From assembly GCA_902519945.1 (NCBI GenBank), contig CABYLY010000005.1:1-64000 (forward strand): a DNA stretch of 64,000 nt, written 5' to 3'. Under the pieces are notes generated by a model. That model had not been told where the DNA came from. It did not search any database and saw only the letters and a program-made list of their open reading frames with translations. Shown here piece after piece: positions 9,102 through 16,788 of the stretch. This stretch comes from an uncultured Pelagibacteraceae bacterium. GTDB lineage: Bacteria; Pseudomonadota; Alphaproteobacteria; Pelagibacterales; Pelagibacteraceae. A program made the position numbers and the translations under genes. Numbering within the stretch: position 1 is the first letter of the stretch; every line of letters begins with the position of its first letter.

Positions 9102-9323
9102 TTAAAAAATAATCTTATAAATTCCAATAACAAATAATGGAATTTGTAATCCAAAGTTTGTTAGGATTGCTTTATCTTTGCTCATAAATCCAGCTATAGT
9201 CCATCCAACAACTCCTAATCCATGAAAATATATATTTAATGGATATATATTTAAATTAGTAAGGAGTATTCCCACTAAAACTAGAAACGTACTGATCCAC
9301 TTTAGATATTTTTTTATAAACAT
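9102..9323 (-). CDS. Small two- to three-helix membrane protein heading arsC operon
   Basis: Seventy-three residues with hydrophobic stretches at about 10-27, 33-47 and 55-72; positively charged N-terminus MFIKKYLK. I do not recognise the family with certainty. A clear ribosome site AAAGGGA lies about 6 bases before the ATG. It abuts arsC with no gap, so it is first in the arsC-aquaporin-Nudix operon; a role in anion or arsenic handling is only suggested by place. The 69-base gap upstream (9324-9392) must hold the operon promoter. Confidence 0.7.
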   Translation of the reverse strand: MFIKKYLKWISTFLVLVGILLTNLNIYPLNIYFHGLGVVGWTIAGFMSKDKAILTNFGLQIPLFVIGIYKIIF

Positions 9324-9392
9324 AAAATTCCCTTTCGATGTTATTATTTCAGTTATGTTAAGAATTTATTACAGTTTATAGGAAAAATAATC

Positions 9393-10124
9393 TTATTTTG
9401 TGTCTTCCCAATCAAATCTTGGAAAAGAATCAAAAATTTTAAATATGCCATCTGACCATTGATCACAGACCTTAGAATATTCAGTATCAGTGATATTTAA
9501 GCATTTTTGTGAGGCAATTTTATATTCATCTTTTTTATAGACAGCAAAATCAATAGGAGGGCCAACGGTTAAATCACTTTTTAAGGTTGAGTCCATTGAG
9601 ATTAGAGCACAACGTGATGCATCACCAATAGATACGCTAGGTTTTATAACTCTATCTAAAATAGGTTTACCGTATTTTACCTCACCAATAACTAGATAAG
9701 GTTTGCTATCAGCAGGTTTTATATAATTACCTTGTGAGTATACAAGGAATAGTTCAAGAGGCTGACCTTTAATTTGACCTCCAACTAAAAATGAAGATCC
9801 TAACAAAACAGTGTCAGTATTTATTCCTTTTGGAGCTGAATGCTCTATATTTAAAGATCCTATATATGATGCAATTTGATCAAAATCTTTACAAGTATTT
9901 AAATTCATTATTCCACTGTCACTTTTGAGATCTTTTTCAATAGACTTATATACTGCTTGAGATGTGCCTAGATTTCCAGAAGTAACTATAATGACACTTC
10001 TGTCACCGACATCATGCACAAACATTTTCGAATAAATGTTAACGTTATCTAATCCAGCATTCGTTCTAGAGTCTGAGGCAAACACAATTCCGTCCTGAGC
10101 TTTAATGCCAACACAATAAGTCAT
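9393..10124 (-). CDS. anbu: Proteasome-type peptidase Anbu (ancestral beta subunit)
   Basis: Ntn-hydrolase of the 20S proteasome superfamily. The protein begins M-T-Y-C-V-G, so removal of Met exposes Thr as nucleophile without a propeptide, as in Anbu and HslV. FASDSRTNAG (the catalytic-Asp region) and the proteasome-like SGNLGTSQ follow; 243 residues fits Anbu rather than HslV (about 175). Divergent from an ATP-grasp gene of the kind normally found in Anbu gene clusters. Its physiological substrates are unknown in the family. No clear SD; a 107-base spacer separates the two starts. Confidence 0.9.
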   Translation of the reverse strand: MTYCVGIKAQDGIVFASDSRTNAGLDNVNIYSKMFVHDVGDRSVIIVTSGNLGTSQAVYKSIEKDLKSDSGIMNLNTCKDFDQIASYIGSLNIEHSAPKGINTDTVLLGSSFLVGGQIKGQPLELFLVYSQGNYIKPADSKPYLVIGEVKYGKPILDRVIKPSVSIGDASRCALISMDSTLKSDLTVGPPIDFAVYKKDEYKIASQKCLNITDTEYSKVCDQWSDGIFKIFDSFPRFDWEDTK

Positions 10125-10177
10125 AATACTATTAATAATTATTAATTAATTAACATATAATTAAATTCAAGCATAGC

Positions 10178-10193
10178 TGATATAACTATATCA
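10178..10193. promoter_or_regulatory. Dyad in the Anbu/ATP-grasp divergent spacer
   Basis: TGATATA (10178-10184) and its reverse complement TATATCA (10187-10193) are separated by 2 bases. It lies 54 bases before the Anbu start and 38 before the ATP-grasp start, where a shared operator would sit. The region is AT-rich, so a chance dyad is possible; no regulator is identified. Confidence 0.35.
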
Positions 10194-10231
10194 CAATTGA
10201 ATGTTTACCCTAATTATTAAACAATCCTTTT

Positions 10232-11674
10232 ATGAGCGGTAAACTTTGGGACAATTACAATGCTACTAAAGCATATGATGGTTATTTTACTAGTGAGAAT
10301 AAATTAAGAAAACATGCTGTCATAATATCAAATATTTTAGAAAGATACGGAAAAGATAAACTTCAAGAAATTGAGAAAAATTGCCAAAGCACAATAAGTG
10401 CTAGAGGAATAAATTTTAGAGTTTATGCTGCTAACAACAGAGCAGAGGAAAAGAAATGGCCATTAGATATAATTCCAAGAATTATACCTAAAACACAATG
10501 GAACAAAGTAACCAAAGGTCTTAAGCAAAGAGTTAAAGCTTTGAATTTATTTATTGATGACGTTTATAATCAAAAAAAAATTTTTAAAGACAATATTGTA
10601 CCAAAAGAAATCATTTTTAATTCACCTTATTATGTAAAGGAATGTGAGGGATTTTCACCTAAATATAAATCATGGGCAAATATATCTGGAGTAGATTTAA
10701 TCAGAAATAAAAATGGAGATTATCTAGTTCTAGAAGATAATCTCAGAGTACCTTCAGGGGTCTCTTATATGCTTGAGAACAGAATGGTTATGAGAGATGT
10801 CTTTCCTGAACTTTTCACAAGATATAAAGTTGCATCAATACATCAATATACAAATAAACTTTTTAATTGTATGAACGAATGTATACCTAAAAAAACTACT
10901 CATCCTCACATGGTGGTATTGACACCAGGAATTTATAATTCTGCTTATTTTGAACACTCTTTTTTAGCTGAACAAATGGGCGTTGCATTGGTAGAGGGAA
11001 AGGATCTTTTTGTCGAAAACGATAACGTTTATATGAAGACTGTAAAAGGTCCTTTAAAAGTTGACTGTATATATAGACGACTAGATGATAATTTTTTAGA
11101 TCCTAAAGCTTTCAATAAAGACTCTTTAATTGGTGTTCCAGGATTATTTAAATGCTGGTTGAAAAAAAACGTAGGTATTGTCAATGCAATTGGTACTGGT
11201 GTAGCTGATGATAAAGTGGTTTATTCATATGTAAATAAGATGATTATCTATTATTTGGGTGAGCAACCTGTATTGAGTCAAGTTGAGACTTACCTATGTC
11301 ATGACGAAAAACAGAAAAAGTATGTTTTAGAAAATTTGTCTAAATTGGTTGTAAAACCAGCTAATGCATCAGGTGGATATGGAATAATGATAGGACCGAA
11401 GGCATCTGCAAAAGAGAGAGAAGAAGTAGCACAAAAAATTAAAAAAACCCCCCGAGAATATATTGCACAACCTCTTGAAACATTGTCAACAGCTCCAACT
11501 ATTACTGAAAAAAACATAGAGCCTAGACATCTAGATCTAAGACCTTTCGTTTTAAGTGGCAAAAGTAGTTATGTTACAACTGGTGGACTTACTAGAGTTG
11601 CTCTCAGAAAAGGAAGTACAATTGTAAATAGTTCGCAAGGTGGTGGATCGAAAGATACCTTAATAGTAGAATAA
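10232..11674 (+). CDS. Circularly permuted ATP-grasp protein of the Anbu cluster
   Basis: Full-length (480 residues) member of the circularly permuted ATP-grasp family (COG2308 type). Visible motifs: an Asn/Asp-rich metal site in YLVLEDNLRVPSGVSYMLEN, ISGVDLIR, IYRRLDDNFLDP, and the C-terminal ATP-binding VVKPANASGGYGIMIGP followed by LDLRPFVLSGK. The family probably ligates a peptide-like substrate, but the reaction is unproven. In most bacteria it is linked to Anbu, an alpha-E (COG2307) protein and a transglutaminase-like protein; the last two are absent here. Start ATG at 10232 gives the usual N-terminus. Confidence 0.88.
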   Translation: MSGKLWDNYNATKAYDGYFTSENKLRKHAVIISNILERYGKDKLQEIEKNCQSTISARGINFRVYAANNRAEEKKWPLDIIPRIIPKTQWNKVTKGLKQRVKALNLFIDDVYNQKKIFKDNIVPKEIIFNSPYYVKECEGFSPKYKSWANISGVDLIRNKNGDYLVLEDNLRVPSGVSYMLENRMVMRDVFPELFTRYKVASIHQYTNKLFNCMNECIPKKTTHPHMVVLTPGIYNSAYFEHSFLAEQMGVALVEGKDLFVENDNVYMKTVKGPLKVDCIYRRLDDNFLDPKAFNKDSLIGVPGLFKCWLKKNVGIVNAIGTGVADDKVVYSYVNKMIIYYLGEQPVLSQVETYLCHDEKQKKYVLENLSKLVVKPANASGGYGIMIGPKASAKEREEVAQKIKKTPREYIAQPLETLSTAPTITEKNIEPRHLDLRPFVLSGKSSYVTTGGLTRVALRKGSTIVNSSQGGGSKDTLIVE

Positions 11675-11723
11675 TTGTCTATCTAATAATTTTTTGTTAT
11701 TAGACTGTAAGAGAGTAACTGTA

Positions 11724-12062
11724 TTAAAGAAAATTACTTACATATTTATGAATAAAAAAACCAACAACTATAAATCCTAAGCCTGTGCCGTAAATTAAGA
11801 AGAAATTCATATTAAATGATTTTGCAAAAAAGAAGGGTAAAAAAAATAAATAACTCACAGGTATCGCTACTAGTATGCTTTTAGTAAAAAGAATCGTTTT
11901 TTCTATATCATTATGCTCATAGTAGGAAAAAGCTATAGCTATGAGTGATACAAGGGGTAAGGCGATAATAAAACCTGCAAGCTTTGGATTTTGCCCTGAA
12001 AGCCAACTGGCGAATGCTATTATTATTGCTGCGAGTATGATCTTTAAGGTAAAAAATATCAT
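11724..12062 (-). CDS. DUF3147-like small membrane protein
   Basis: About 112 residues, four predicted helices (near 3-17, 29-46, 62-81, 86-106), with SGQNPKLAGFIIALPLVSL, which resembles the conserved loop of DUF3147 proteins. The ATG at 12062 is preferred over a TTG three bases earlier. It follows zur by 13 bases on the same strand and is the last gene of the znuC-znuB-zur unit. Function unknown; a metal-linked role is suggested only by location. Confidence 0.68.
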   Translation of the reverse strand: MIFFTLKIILAAIIIAFASWLSGQNPKLAGFIIALPLVSLIAIAFSYYEHNDIEKTILFTKSILVAIPVSYLFFLPFFFAKSFNMNFFLIYGTGLGFIVVGFFIHKYVSNFL

Positions 12063-12075
12063 CAATAATTCAAAT

Positions 12076-12483
12076 TTATTTGGTTATACATTTTTTGCAT
12101 AAACCAAAAAATTCAAGATTATATTTACTATATTTCATACCAGCTTTATCTTTAAAATTTGATAGATACTTTGAAAGATTAGAGTTGCTAATTTCTGTTA
12201 CTTTTTCGCAACTTTCGCATATTGAAAAAGCAGTAGCTTTTGACACCTGACAACTTGAATTTTGACAAGCTATGAAAGCATTTCTACTTTCAATTTTATG
12301 TATTTTTCCTATTTCAACCAACTTATCTAGTGCTCGATAAACTTGTAATGGAGCTTTGATACCTTTTTTTTGAACATTAGAAAGTATTGTATATGCCTTT
12401 AAAGGTTCAGATGACTTATCAATCAAATTAAAAATAATTTGTTGATTTTTTGTTAGATTATGTTCTTTATGCATTTTACTCAC
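12076..12483 (-). CDS. zur: Zinc uptake regulator Zur (Fur family)
   Basis: Zinc-sensing repressor. N-terminal winged helix (QQIIFNLIDKSSEPLKAYTI, then LQVYRALDKLVEIGKIH) and C-terminal dimerisation half with structural zinc pairs CESC and CKKC; NSSCQ and EFFGLC complete the Cys set. Start is GTG at 12483: a GAGGAA ribosome site lies 8 bases ahead of it, better spaced than for the in-frame ATG at 12474. Lies in the znuC-znuB-zur unit, so it is likely autoregulated through the palindrome at 14089-14101. Family membership is firm; the zinc rather than iron call rests on the znu neighbours. Confidence 0.9.
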   Translation of the reverse strand: MSKMHKEHNLTKNQQIIFNLIDKSSEPLKAYTILSNVQKKGIKAPLQVYRALDKLVEIGKIHKIESRNAFIACQNSSCQVSKATAFSICESCEKVTEISNSNLSKYLSNFKDKAGMKYSKYNLEFFGLCKKCITK

Positions 12484-12498
12484 TTTACTGATTCCTCA

Positions 12499-13302
12499 CT
12501 AGTTTTTCAATTTAATAGATTGTTTAATTCTAAATAAAGAAAGTAAAAATAATAGTAAAGCAGCAGTTATAATTGAAGGTCCTGATGATGTATTAAACTC
12601 TAATGATGAAAATAATCCTAAAATAACAGCCAACAATCCGCCTATAATTGAATAGATCACCATACTTTGCGGACTAGTTGAAATATTTCTAGCCATTGCC
12701 GCAGGAATGATTAGCATCCCCGTTATTAATAATAAGCCAATCATCTTGATTGATATAGCAATTAGTGCTGCCATTAAGATTGTAAATATAGCTTTAGCTC
12801 TCTCAGGATTTAAGCCCTCTGCTTCAGCTAATTCATAATTTACTGTTGATGCAAATAAAGGTTTCCATATTAATTTTAGAATAAGAAGAATTAATGCTCC
12901 TCCTATCCATATAATTAATAAATCATTTACTGTCACTGCTAATATGTCACCAAATAATAATCCCATTATATCAAATCTAATAAATGTTAAAAAACCTATT
13001 ACAACAAGTCCAACAGCCAAAGATGAGTGAGCTAGAAGACCCAGCAAGGCATCACCTGGTAAATTAGTTCTTTTTTGAAGTTGTATTAAAGTTAAAGCTA
13101 TTAAAGAGGAAATTATGAAAACTGATAATGCAATATTGAATTCCATTGTAAAGGCTAATGTTACTCCTAATAATGCAGAATGAGCTAAGGTATCACCAAA
13201 ATAAGATAATCTCCTCCAAATTACAAAACAACCAAGAGGCCCTGTTACAAAAGCAACTCCAACTCCAGCTACCAATGCTCTTATAAAGAAATCATCAAAC
13301 AT
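12499..13302 (-). CDS. znuB: Zinc ABC transporter permease ZnuB
   Basis: Inner-membrane permease of ABC-3 type with about eight hydrophobic helices over 267 residues. Family features include GPLGCFVIWRRLSYFGDTLAH near the N-terminus, SSLAVGLVVIG, and the coupling region ANYELAEAEG-like sequence VNYELAEAEGLNPERAK, then LITGMLIIPAAMARN. Directly abuts znuC (stop at 13303). Works with ZnuA and ZnuC to import Zn2+ from the periplasm. Manganese permeases are related; the His/Asp-rich ZnuA and Zur favour zinc. Confidence 0.93.
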   Translation of the reverse strand: MFDDFFIRALVAGVGVAFVTGPLGCFVIWRRLSYFGDTLAHSALLGVTLAFTMEFNIALSVFIISSLIALTLIQLQKRTNLPGDALLGLLAHSSLAVGLVVIGFLTFIRFDIMGLLFGDILAVTVNDLLIIWIGGALILLILKLIWKPLFASTVNYELAEAEGLNPERAKAIFTILMAALIAISIKMIGLLLITGMLIIPAAMARNISTSPQSMVIYSIIGGLLAVILGLFSSLEFNTSSGPSIITAALLLFLLSLFRIKQSIKLKN

Positions 13303-14064
13303 TTAATTTTTTTTTATTTCACCTTCATCAGTATGAATATGGTCATGCCTATGCTCATACCTTGATAGTATTTCTGAAGCTTGTTCACCAAATAAAGCTT
13401 TGTATTCGTTATTTTTTGCAACATCCATCGGCGATCCTGAACAACATACATGACCGTTTAAACAAACAACATGATCTGTTGCACTCATTACAGTATGTAA
13501 ATCGTGTGATATCAATAAGATTCCACAATTTAATTCATCTGTAATCTTTTTAATAAGTTTGTATAAAGCGATTTCACCAGTATAATCAACTCCTTGAACT
13601 GGCTCATCTAATACCAATAACTCAGGTTTTTTTGAAATAGCTCTTGCAAGTAATACTCTTTGGAATTCACCACCAGATAAGTCTCCTAAACTTTTATCTT
13701 TAAGATGAATAACACCAGTTAATGACAAAGCTTCATCTATTGTTTCTTTATTAAGATTTTCTGTTAACACCATGAAATCATTTACTCTTAGTGGTAATGT
13801 CCAATCAATTGAAATTTTTTGTGGAACATAACCAACCTTATTTGTGTATTTCTCAACAGTGCCATCAATTTTTTTATAAATACCTAAAGCAATTTTAGCT
13901 GTTGTGCTTTTTCCTGATCCATTTGGACCAATAAGAGTAACAATTTTTCTTTTTTCAACTTGTAGTGATACTCCTTTTACAAGCCACTTACTATTTAAAC
14001 AAAACCCAGCATTATTTAGTTTTACAAGTATATTTTGATTAGAGTCCATTTTATTTCTTGACAT
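13303..14064 (-). CDS. znuC: Zinc ABC transporter ATPase ZnuC
   Basis: ATPase for zinc import. Walker A GPNGSGKST, signature DLSGGEFQRVLLARA, Walker B LLVLDEPVQGVD and switch His in LLISHDLHTV are all intact. The C-terminus is His-rich (YEHRHDHIHTDEGE), typical of ZnuC and possibly a metal sensor or buffer. ATG at 14064 or an in-frame ATG at 14049 could start it; the conserved part begins after both. First gene of the minus-strand znuC-znuB-zur-DUF3147 unit, starting 25 bases from the Zur-like box. Confidence 0.94.
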   Translation of the reverse strand: MSRNKMDSNQNILVKLNNAGFCLNSKWLVKGVSLQVEKRKIVTLIGPNGSGKSTTAKIALGIYKKIDGTVEKYTNKVGYVPQKISIDWTLPLRVNDFMVLTENLNKETIDEALSLTGVIHLKDKSLGDLSGGEFQRVLLARAISKKPELLVLDEPVQGVDYTGEIALYKLIKKITDELNCGILLISHDLHTVMSATDHVVCLNGHVCCSGSPMDVAKNNEYKALFGEQASEILSRYEHRHDHIHTDEGEIKKN

Positions 14065-14088
14065 ATAAATTTTATATTACTAAAAAGC

Positions 14089-14101
14089 GTTATATTATAA
14101 C
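14089..14101. promoter_or_regulatory. Zur-box candidate between znuC and znuA
   Basis: GTTATATTATAAC is a perfect palindrome (6-bp arms around one T). It sits in the 55-base spacer between the divergent znuC and znuA starts, so one site could repress both units. The sequence agrees with the GTTATAnTATAAC core I recall for alphaproteobacterial Zur sites. The same core recurs at 15605-15617. Confidence 0.8.
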
Positions 14102-14119
14102 ATATTAACTATACAACAT

Positions 14120-15175
14120 ATGAAAAACATTCAAAAATTACCGTTTATATTAACAATATTATCATTCTTAACTATCTTTACACCTGCTAATGCTGAAATT
14201 AAGGTAGTAGCATCAATAAAACCAATTCATTCACTTGCAAGCTATTTAATGGATGGCGTTGGTAAACCTGATTTAATTGTTGATGGTTATGCTTCACCAC
14301 ATGGATTTGCACTAAAGCCATCTCATGCAAAAATGATTCAAAATGCAGATATTATATTTTGGGTAGGTGAAGACATAGAAAGCTTTTTAGAAAAACCATT
14401 AAAATCAATTGCAAAAAAAGCTGAAAAAATTGAATTAATGGAAATTAAAGGGATAACTAAACTAAAGTTTAGAGAAAGAAATATTTTTGAAGGTCATGAC
14501 GATCATGGTCATAAAGAAGACGATCACGATGATCATGCAAAGAAAGAGGACGATCATGATGATCACGATCATGACAAAAAAGAGAAAGAACATGGTCATG
14601 ACGAACACGGACATGATGATGATCATAAAAAAGATGGTCACGATGATCATGGACATGAAGGCCACGCACATGGTGAACATGATCCACACATTTGGTTAGA
14701 TCCAATGAATGCAAAAGTAATTTTAAGTGAAATGGCAGAACATTTAATTGAGAATGACTCAAAAAATGAGGCTAAATATAAAGAAAATTTAAAAAAGGCC
14801 CATAAAGATTTAGATAAACTTACTAAAAAAGTAAAATCGGAATTAAATAAAGATTTTAAATCAATAGTTTTTCATGATGCATATCAATACTTTGAAAAAA
14901 GATTTGGAATTAATATTTTAGGTGCATTTACAGTTAATACAGACGTAATGCCTGGTGCTGAGCAATTAGCTGAAATTAGAGAAGTAATTGAGCATGACAA
15001 AGTAAGTTGTATTTTCTCAGAGCCTCAATTTAATCCTGATATCATTAAAGCTGTAGCAAAAGATACCAACGTTGCAACAGGGGTCATTGATCCATTAGGA
15101 GCTACTCTTAACCCTGGAAAAGATTTATATTTTGATTTAATTGGTAACATGTCTAAGTCATTTCAAGGCTGTTAA
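14120..15175 (+). CDS. znuA: Zinc-binding periplasmic protein ZnuA
   Basis: Solute-binding protein delivering Zn2+ to ZnuBC. A signal peptide covers residues 1 to about 25 (cleavage after PANA). Ligand His residues occur in IKPIHSLA, DPHIWLDP and VFHDAYQYF, with Asp in GVIDPLG. Between residues about 124 and 190 lies a very long His/Asp/Lys-rich loop (GHDDHGHKEDDHDDH and so on), typical of ZnuA but extended. Ends with the usual DLYFDLIGNMSKSF. Divergent from znuC over the Zur-like box. A decayed second copy of its 3' end lies 570 bases downstream. Confidence 0.95.
   Translation: MKNIQKLPFILTILSFLTIFTPANAEIKVVASIKPIHSLASYLMDGVGKPDLIVDGYASPHGFALKPSHAKMIQNADIIFWVGEDIESFLEKPLKSIAKKAEKIELMEIKGITKLKFRERNIFEGHDDHGHKEDDHDDHAKKEDDHDDHDHDKKEKEHGHDEHGHDDDHKKDGHDDHGHEGHAHGEHDPHIWLDPMNAKVILSEMAEHLIENDSKNEAKYKENLKKAHKDLDKLTKKVKSELNKDFKSIVFHDAYQYFEKRFGINILGAFTVNTDVMPGAEQLAEIREVIEHDKVSCIFSEPQFNPDIIKAVAKDTNVATGVIDPLGATLNPGKDLYFDLIGNMSKSFQGC
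14491..14690 (+). repeat. Imperfect GAY-CAY codon repeat inside znuA
   Basis: About 200 bases made largely of Asp, His, Gly and Lys codons in degenerate units such as GATCATGACGAACACGGACA. It encodes the metal-binding loop of ZnuA. Such repeats expand and contract by slippage. It also produces spurious open frames on both strands that should not be annotated. Confidence 0.75.
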
Positions 15176-15184
15176 AAATATACC

Positions 15185-15562
15185 TTAAAGTGTTATTACT
15201 TGATCTGGTGGATTTGAACCTAGAGCAGAATACAATTGTGGGAAGCAACCAGCAACTACACCATCAACTAAACCCTTCGCCTTAACATCACCACTTCCAC
15301 ATTGCTCAAATGTACCATCAGCTAAACCTCTTCTCACCGCACACTGATCGCAAACCATCAACAACATTTTTTTTTCTTTTGCAATCTTTGCTAAACGTTC
15401 GCCAATAGGATTACCTTTTTGTAAACAAAAAATGTTATCATCAAAGAAAAACATTCCCAAAACATTTACCAAGTGTTTATTTTCCTCTAGCTGAGGTAAT
15501 ATCATTGAGCTTAATTGATAAGTACTCGACATATTGTTTCTAAATACATACGCAACCTTCAT
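15185..15562 (-). CDS. DsrE-family protein with its own Zur-like box
   Basis: 125-residue cytoplasmic protein of the DsrE/DsrF-like sulfur-transfer fold: N-terminal beta strand KVAYVFRN, then MFFFDDNIFCL, GERLAKIAKEKKMLLMVCDQ, and a Cys-containing segment CDQCAVRRGLADG. More Cys residues occur in FEQCGSGD and VAGCFPQ. An exceptionally clear SD (AAAAGGAG, 15568-15575) lies just before the ATG. Convergent with znuA (9-base gap). The palindrome at 15604-15618 lies 42 bases before the start, so zinc-starvation control is likely. Biochemical function unknown; thiol-based metal or sulfur handling is a guess. Confidence 0.82.
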   Translation of the reverse strand: MKVAYVFRNNMSSTYQLSSMILPQLEENKHLVNVLGMFFFDDNIFCLQKGNPIGERLAKIAKEKKMLLMVCDQCAVRRGLADGTFEQCGSGDVKAKGLVDGVVAGCFPQLYSALGSNPPDQVITL

Positions 15563-15603
15563 ATTTTCTCCTTTTAGTATAATTATTATTATATAATTCT
15601 AGA

Positions 15604-15618
15604 TGTTATATTATAACA
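15604..15618. promoter_or_regulatory. Second Zur-box candidate upstream of DsrE-like gene
   Basis: TGTTATATTATAACA is a perfect 15-base palindrome containing the same 13-base core as the site between znuC and znuA. It lies 42 bases ahead of the DsrE-like start on the minus strand. A 13-base exact recurrence about 1.5 kb away beside zinc genes is unlikely to be chance, even in AT-rich DNA. Confidence 0.75.
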
Positions 15619-15665
15619 AAATAAATAATTGATCAAATAAAAAAATAATCTATTAAAGGATAATT

Positions 15666-15745
15666 CAATAATTGGAATTCTTGATCTTGGTAAAGATTTA
15701 TATTTAATCTAATCTGCAACATATCAAAATCTTTAAAAGGTTATT
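15666..15745 (+). pseudogene. Decayed copy of the znuA 3' end
   Basis: This stretch aligns with the end of znuA (about 15092-15170): the 14-mer AAAGATTTATATTT is identical at 15119-15132 and 15692-15705, and flanking bases match at roughly three quarters of positions by eye. Translated, it gives GILDLGKDLYLI followed by a stop, against the znuA ending GKDLYFDLI. No start or complete frame remains. The rest of the 227-base spacer before the next gene shows nothing except the Zur-like box. Confidence 0.45.
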
Positions 15746-15789
15746 AAATAAAAATTGATCTTTAGTCATAAATAATATCTAATAATAAA

Positions 15790-16788
15790 ATGAGTACAGT
15801 TTCCCTTTCCTTAGATGAAATATTCAATTTAGCTAAGAATACTTTATTAGCTAACGGATGTGATGACGAGACAGCATCTATTCTCTCAGATTTAATTAGA
15901 AACGCAGAAAGAGATGGGTCTTTATCTCATGGTTTATTTAGATTACCTGCATATGTAAGTGGTTTAAAAAGTGGGAAAATTAATGGTAAAGGAAAACCTG
16001 AAGTAAAAAAGATTTCTTCATCAGTAATAAAAGTCCTAGGGAATAATTGTTTAGCCCCTGTAGTTTTAAATAAAGGTTTACCTGAATTAGCTAAAGCTGC
16101 AAAAGAAAATGGTGTTGCTGTACTTGCAATTAACAATTCACATCACATGGCAGCGATGTGGCCAGAGACAGAAAAATTGGCTGAAGAAGGTTTAGTTGCC
16201 TTTGCCTGCACATCCTACAAACCTGCGGTAGCGCCTGCTGGAGCGATCAAGCCATTATTTGGTACAAATCCTATTTCATTTGCATGGCCGCGACCTAATA
16301 AAACACCAGTCGTTTATGATATGGCAACTGCTTCGATGGCAATGGGTGAAGTACAAGTTGCAAAAAGAGAAGGGCACAAAGTTCCACTTGGTACAGGTTT
16401 AACTAAAGATGGTAAAGAGACAACTGACCCAGGAGCAATAGCAGATGGAGGTGTGTTACTTCCTTTTGGTGGTTATAAAGGTTCAGCAATAGCAATGATG
16501 GTAGAGTTAATGGCTGGAGCTTTAGTTGGTGATAATTTTAGTTTTGAGACAGCAGCAAAAGATAACAATGATGGCGGCCCGCCAAGTGGAGGAGAGTTTA
16601 TTATAGCTATTTCACCAGATAAAACTTCAGGAACTAATTGGCAAAAACACGCAGATGAATTTTTTGAAAAGATGAAATCTTTTGATGGTGTTAGACTTCC
16701 CGGTGAAAGAAGACATAAAAATAGATTAGATAAGGGTCCTAGAAATATAAACAAAGAGTTGGTAAATAAAATAAAGTCTTTAAGTTAA
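15790..16788 (+). CDS. Ldh2-family NAD(P)H-dependent oxidoreductase
   Basis: 332-residue member of the malate/L-lactate/ureidoglycolate dehydrogenase family, which has its own non-Rossmann fold. Visible family motifs: RDGSLSHGLFRLPAY, the catalytic-His region INNSHHMAAMW, FGTNPISFAWP, YDMATASMAMGEV and PFGGYKGSAIAMM. Sequence around NNSHH looks nearest to delta1-piperideine-2-carboxylate reductase (DpkA-type), but the substrate cannot be fixed from sequence. It stands alone; its 3' end overlaps the convergent xthA by 9 bases. Confidence 0.82.
   Translation: MSTVSLSLDEIFNLAKNTLLANGCDDETASILSDLIRNAERDGSLSHGLFRLPAYVSGLKSGKINGKGKPEVKKISSSVIKVLGNNCLAPVVLNKGLPELAKAAKENGVAVLAINNSHHMAAMWPETEKLAEEGLVAFACTSYKPAVAPAGAIKPLFGTNPISFAWPRPNKTPVVYDMATASMAMGEVQVAKREGHKVPLGTGLTKDGKETTDPGAIADGGVLLPFGGYKGSAIAMMVELMAGALVGDNFSFETAAKDNNDGGPPSGGEFIIAISPDKTSGTNWQKHADEFFEKMKSFDGVRLPGERRHKNRLDKGPRNINKELVNKIKSLS

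Noticed and set aside
14462-14762. Open frames in other phases and on the minus strand over the znuA His-rich repeat
   Set aside because: They are by-products of the GAY-CAY codon repeat; their compositions (Met/Ile or His/Asp runs) are not protein-like.
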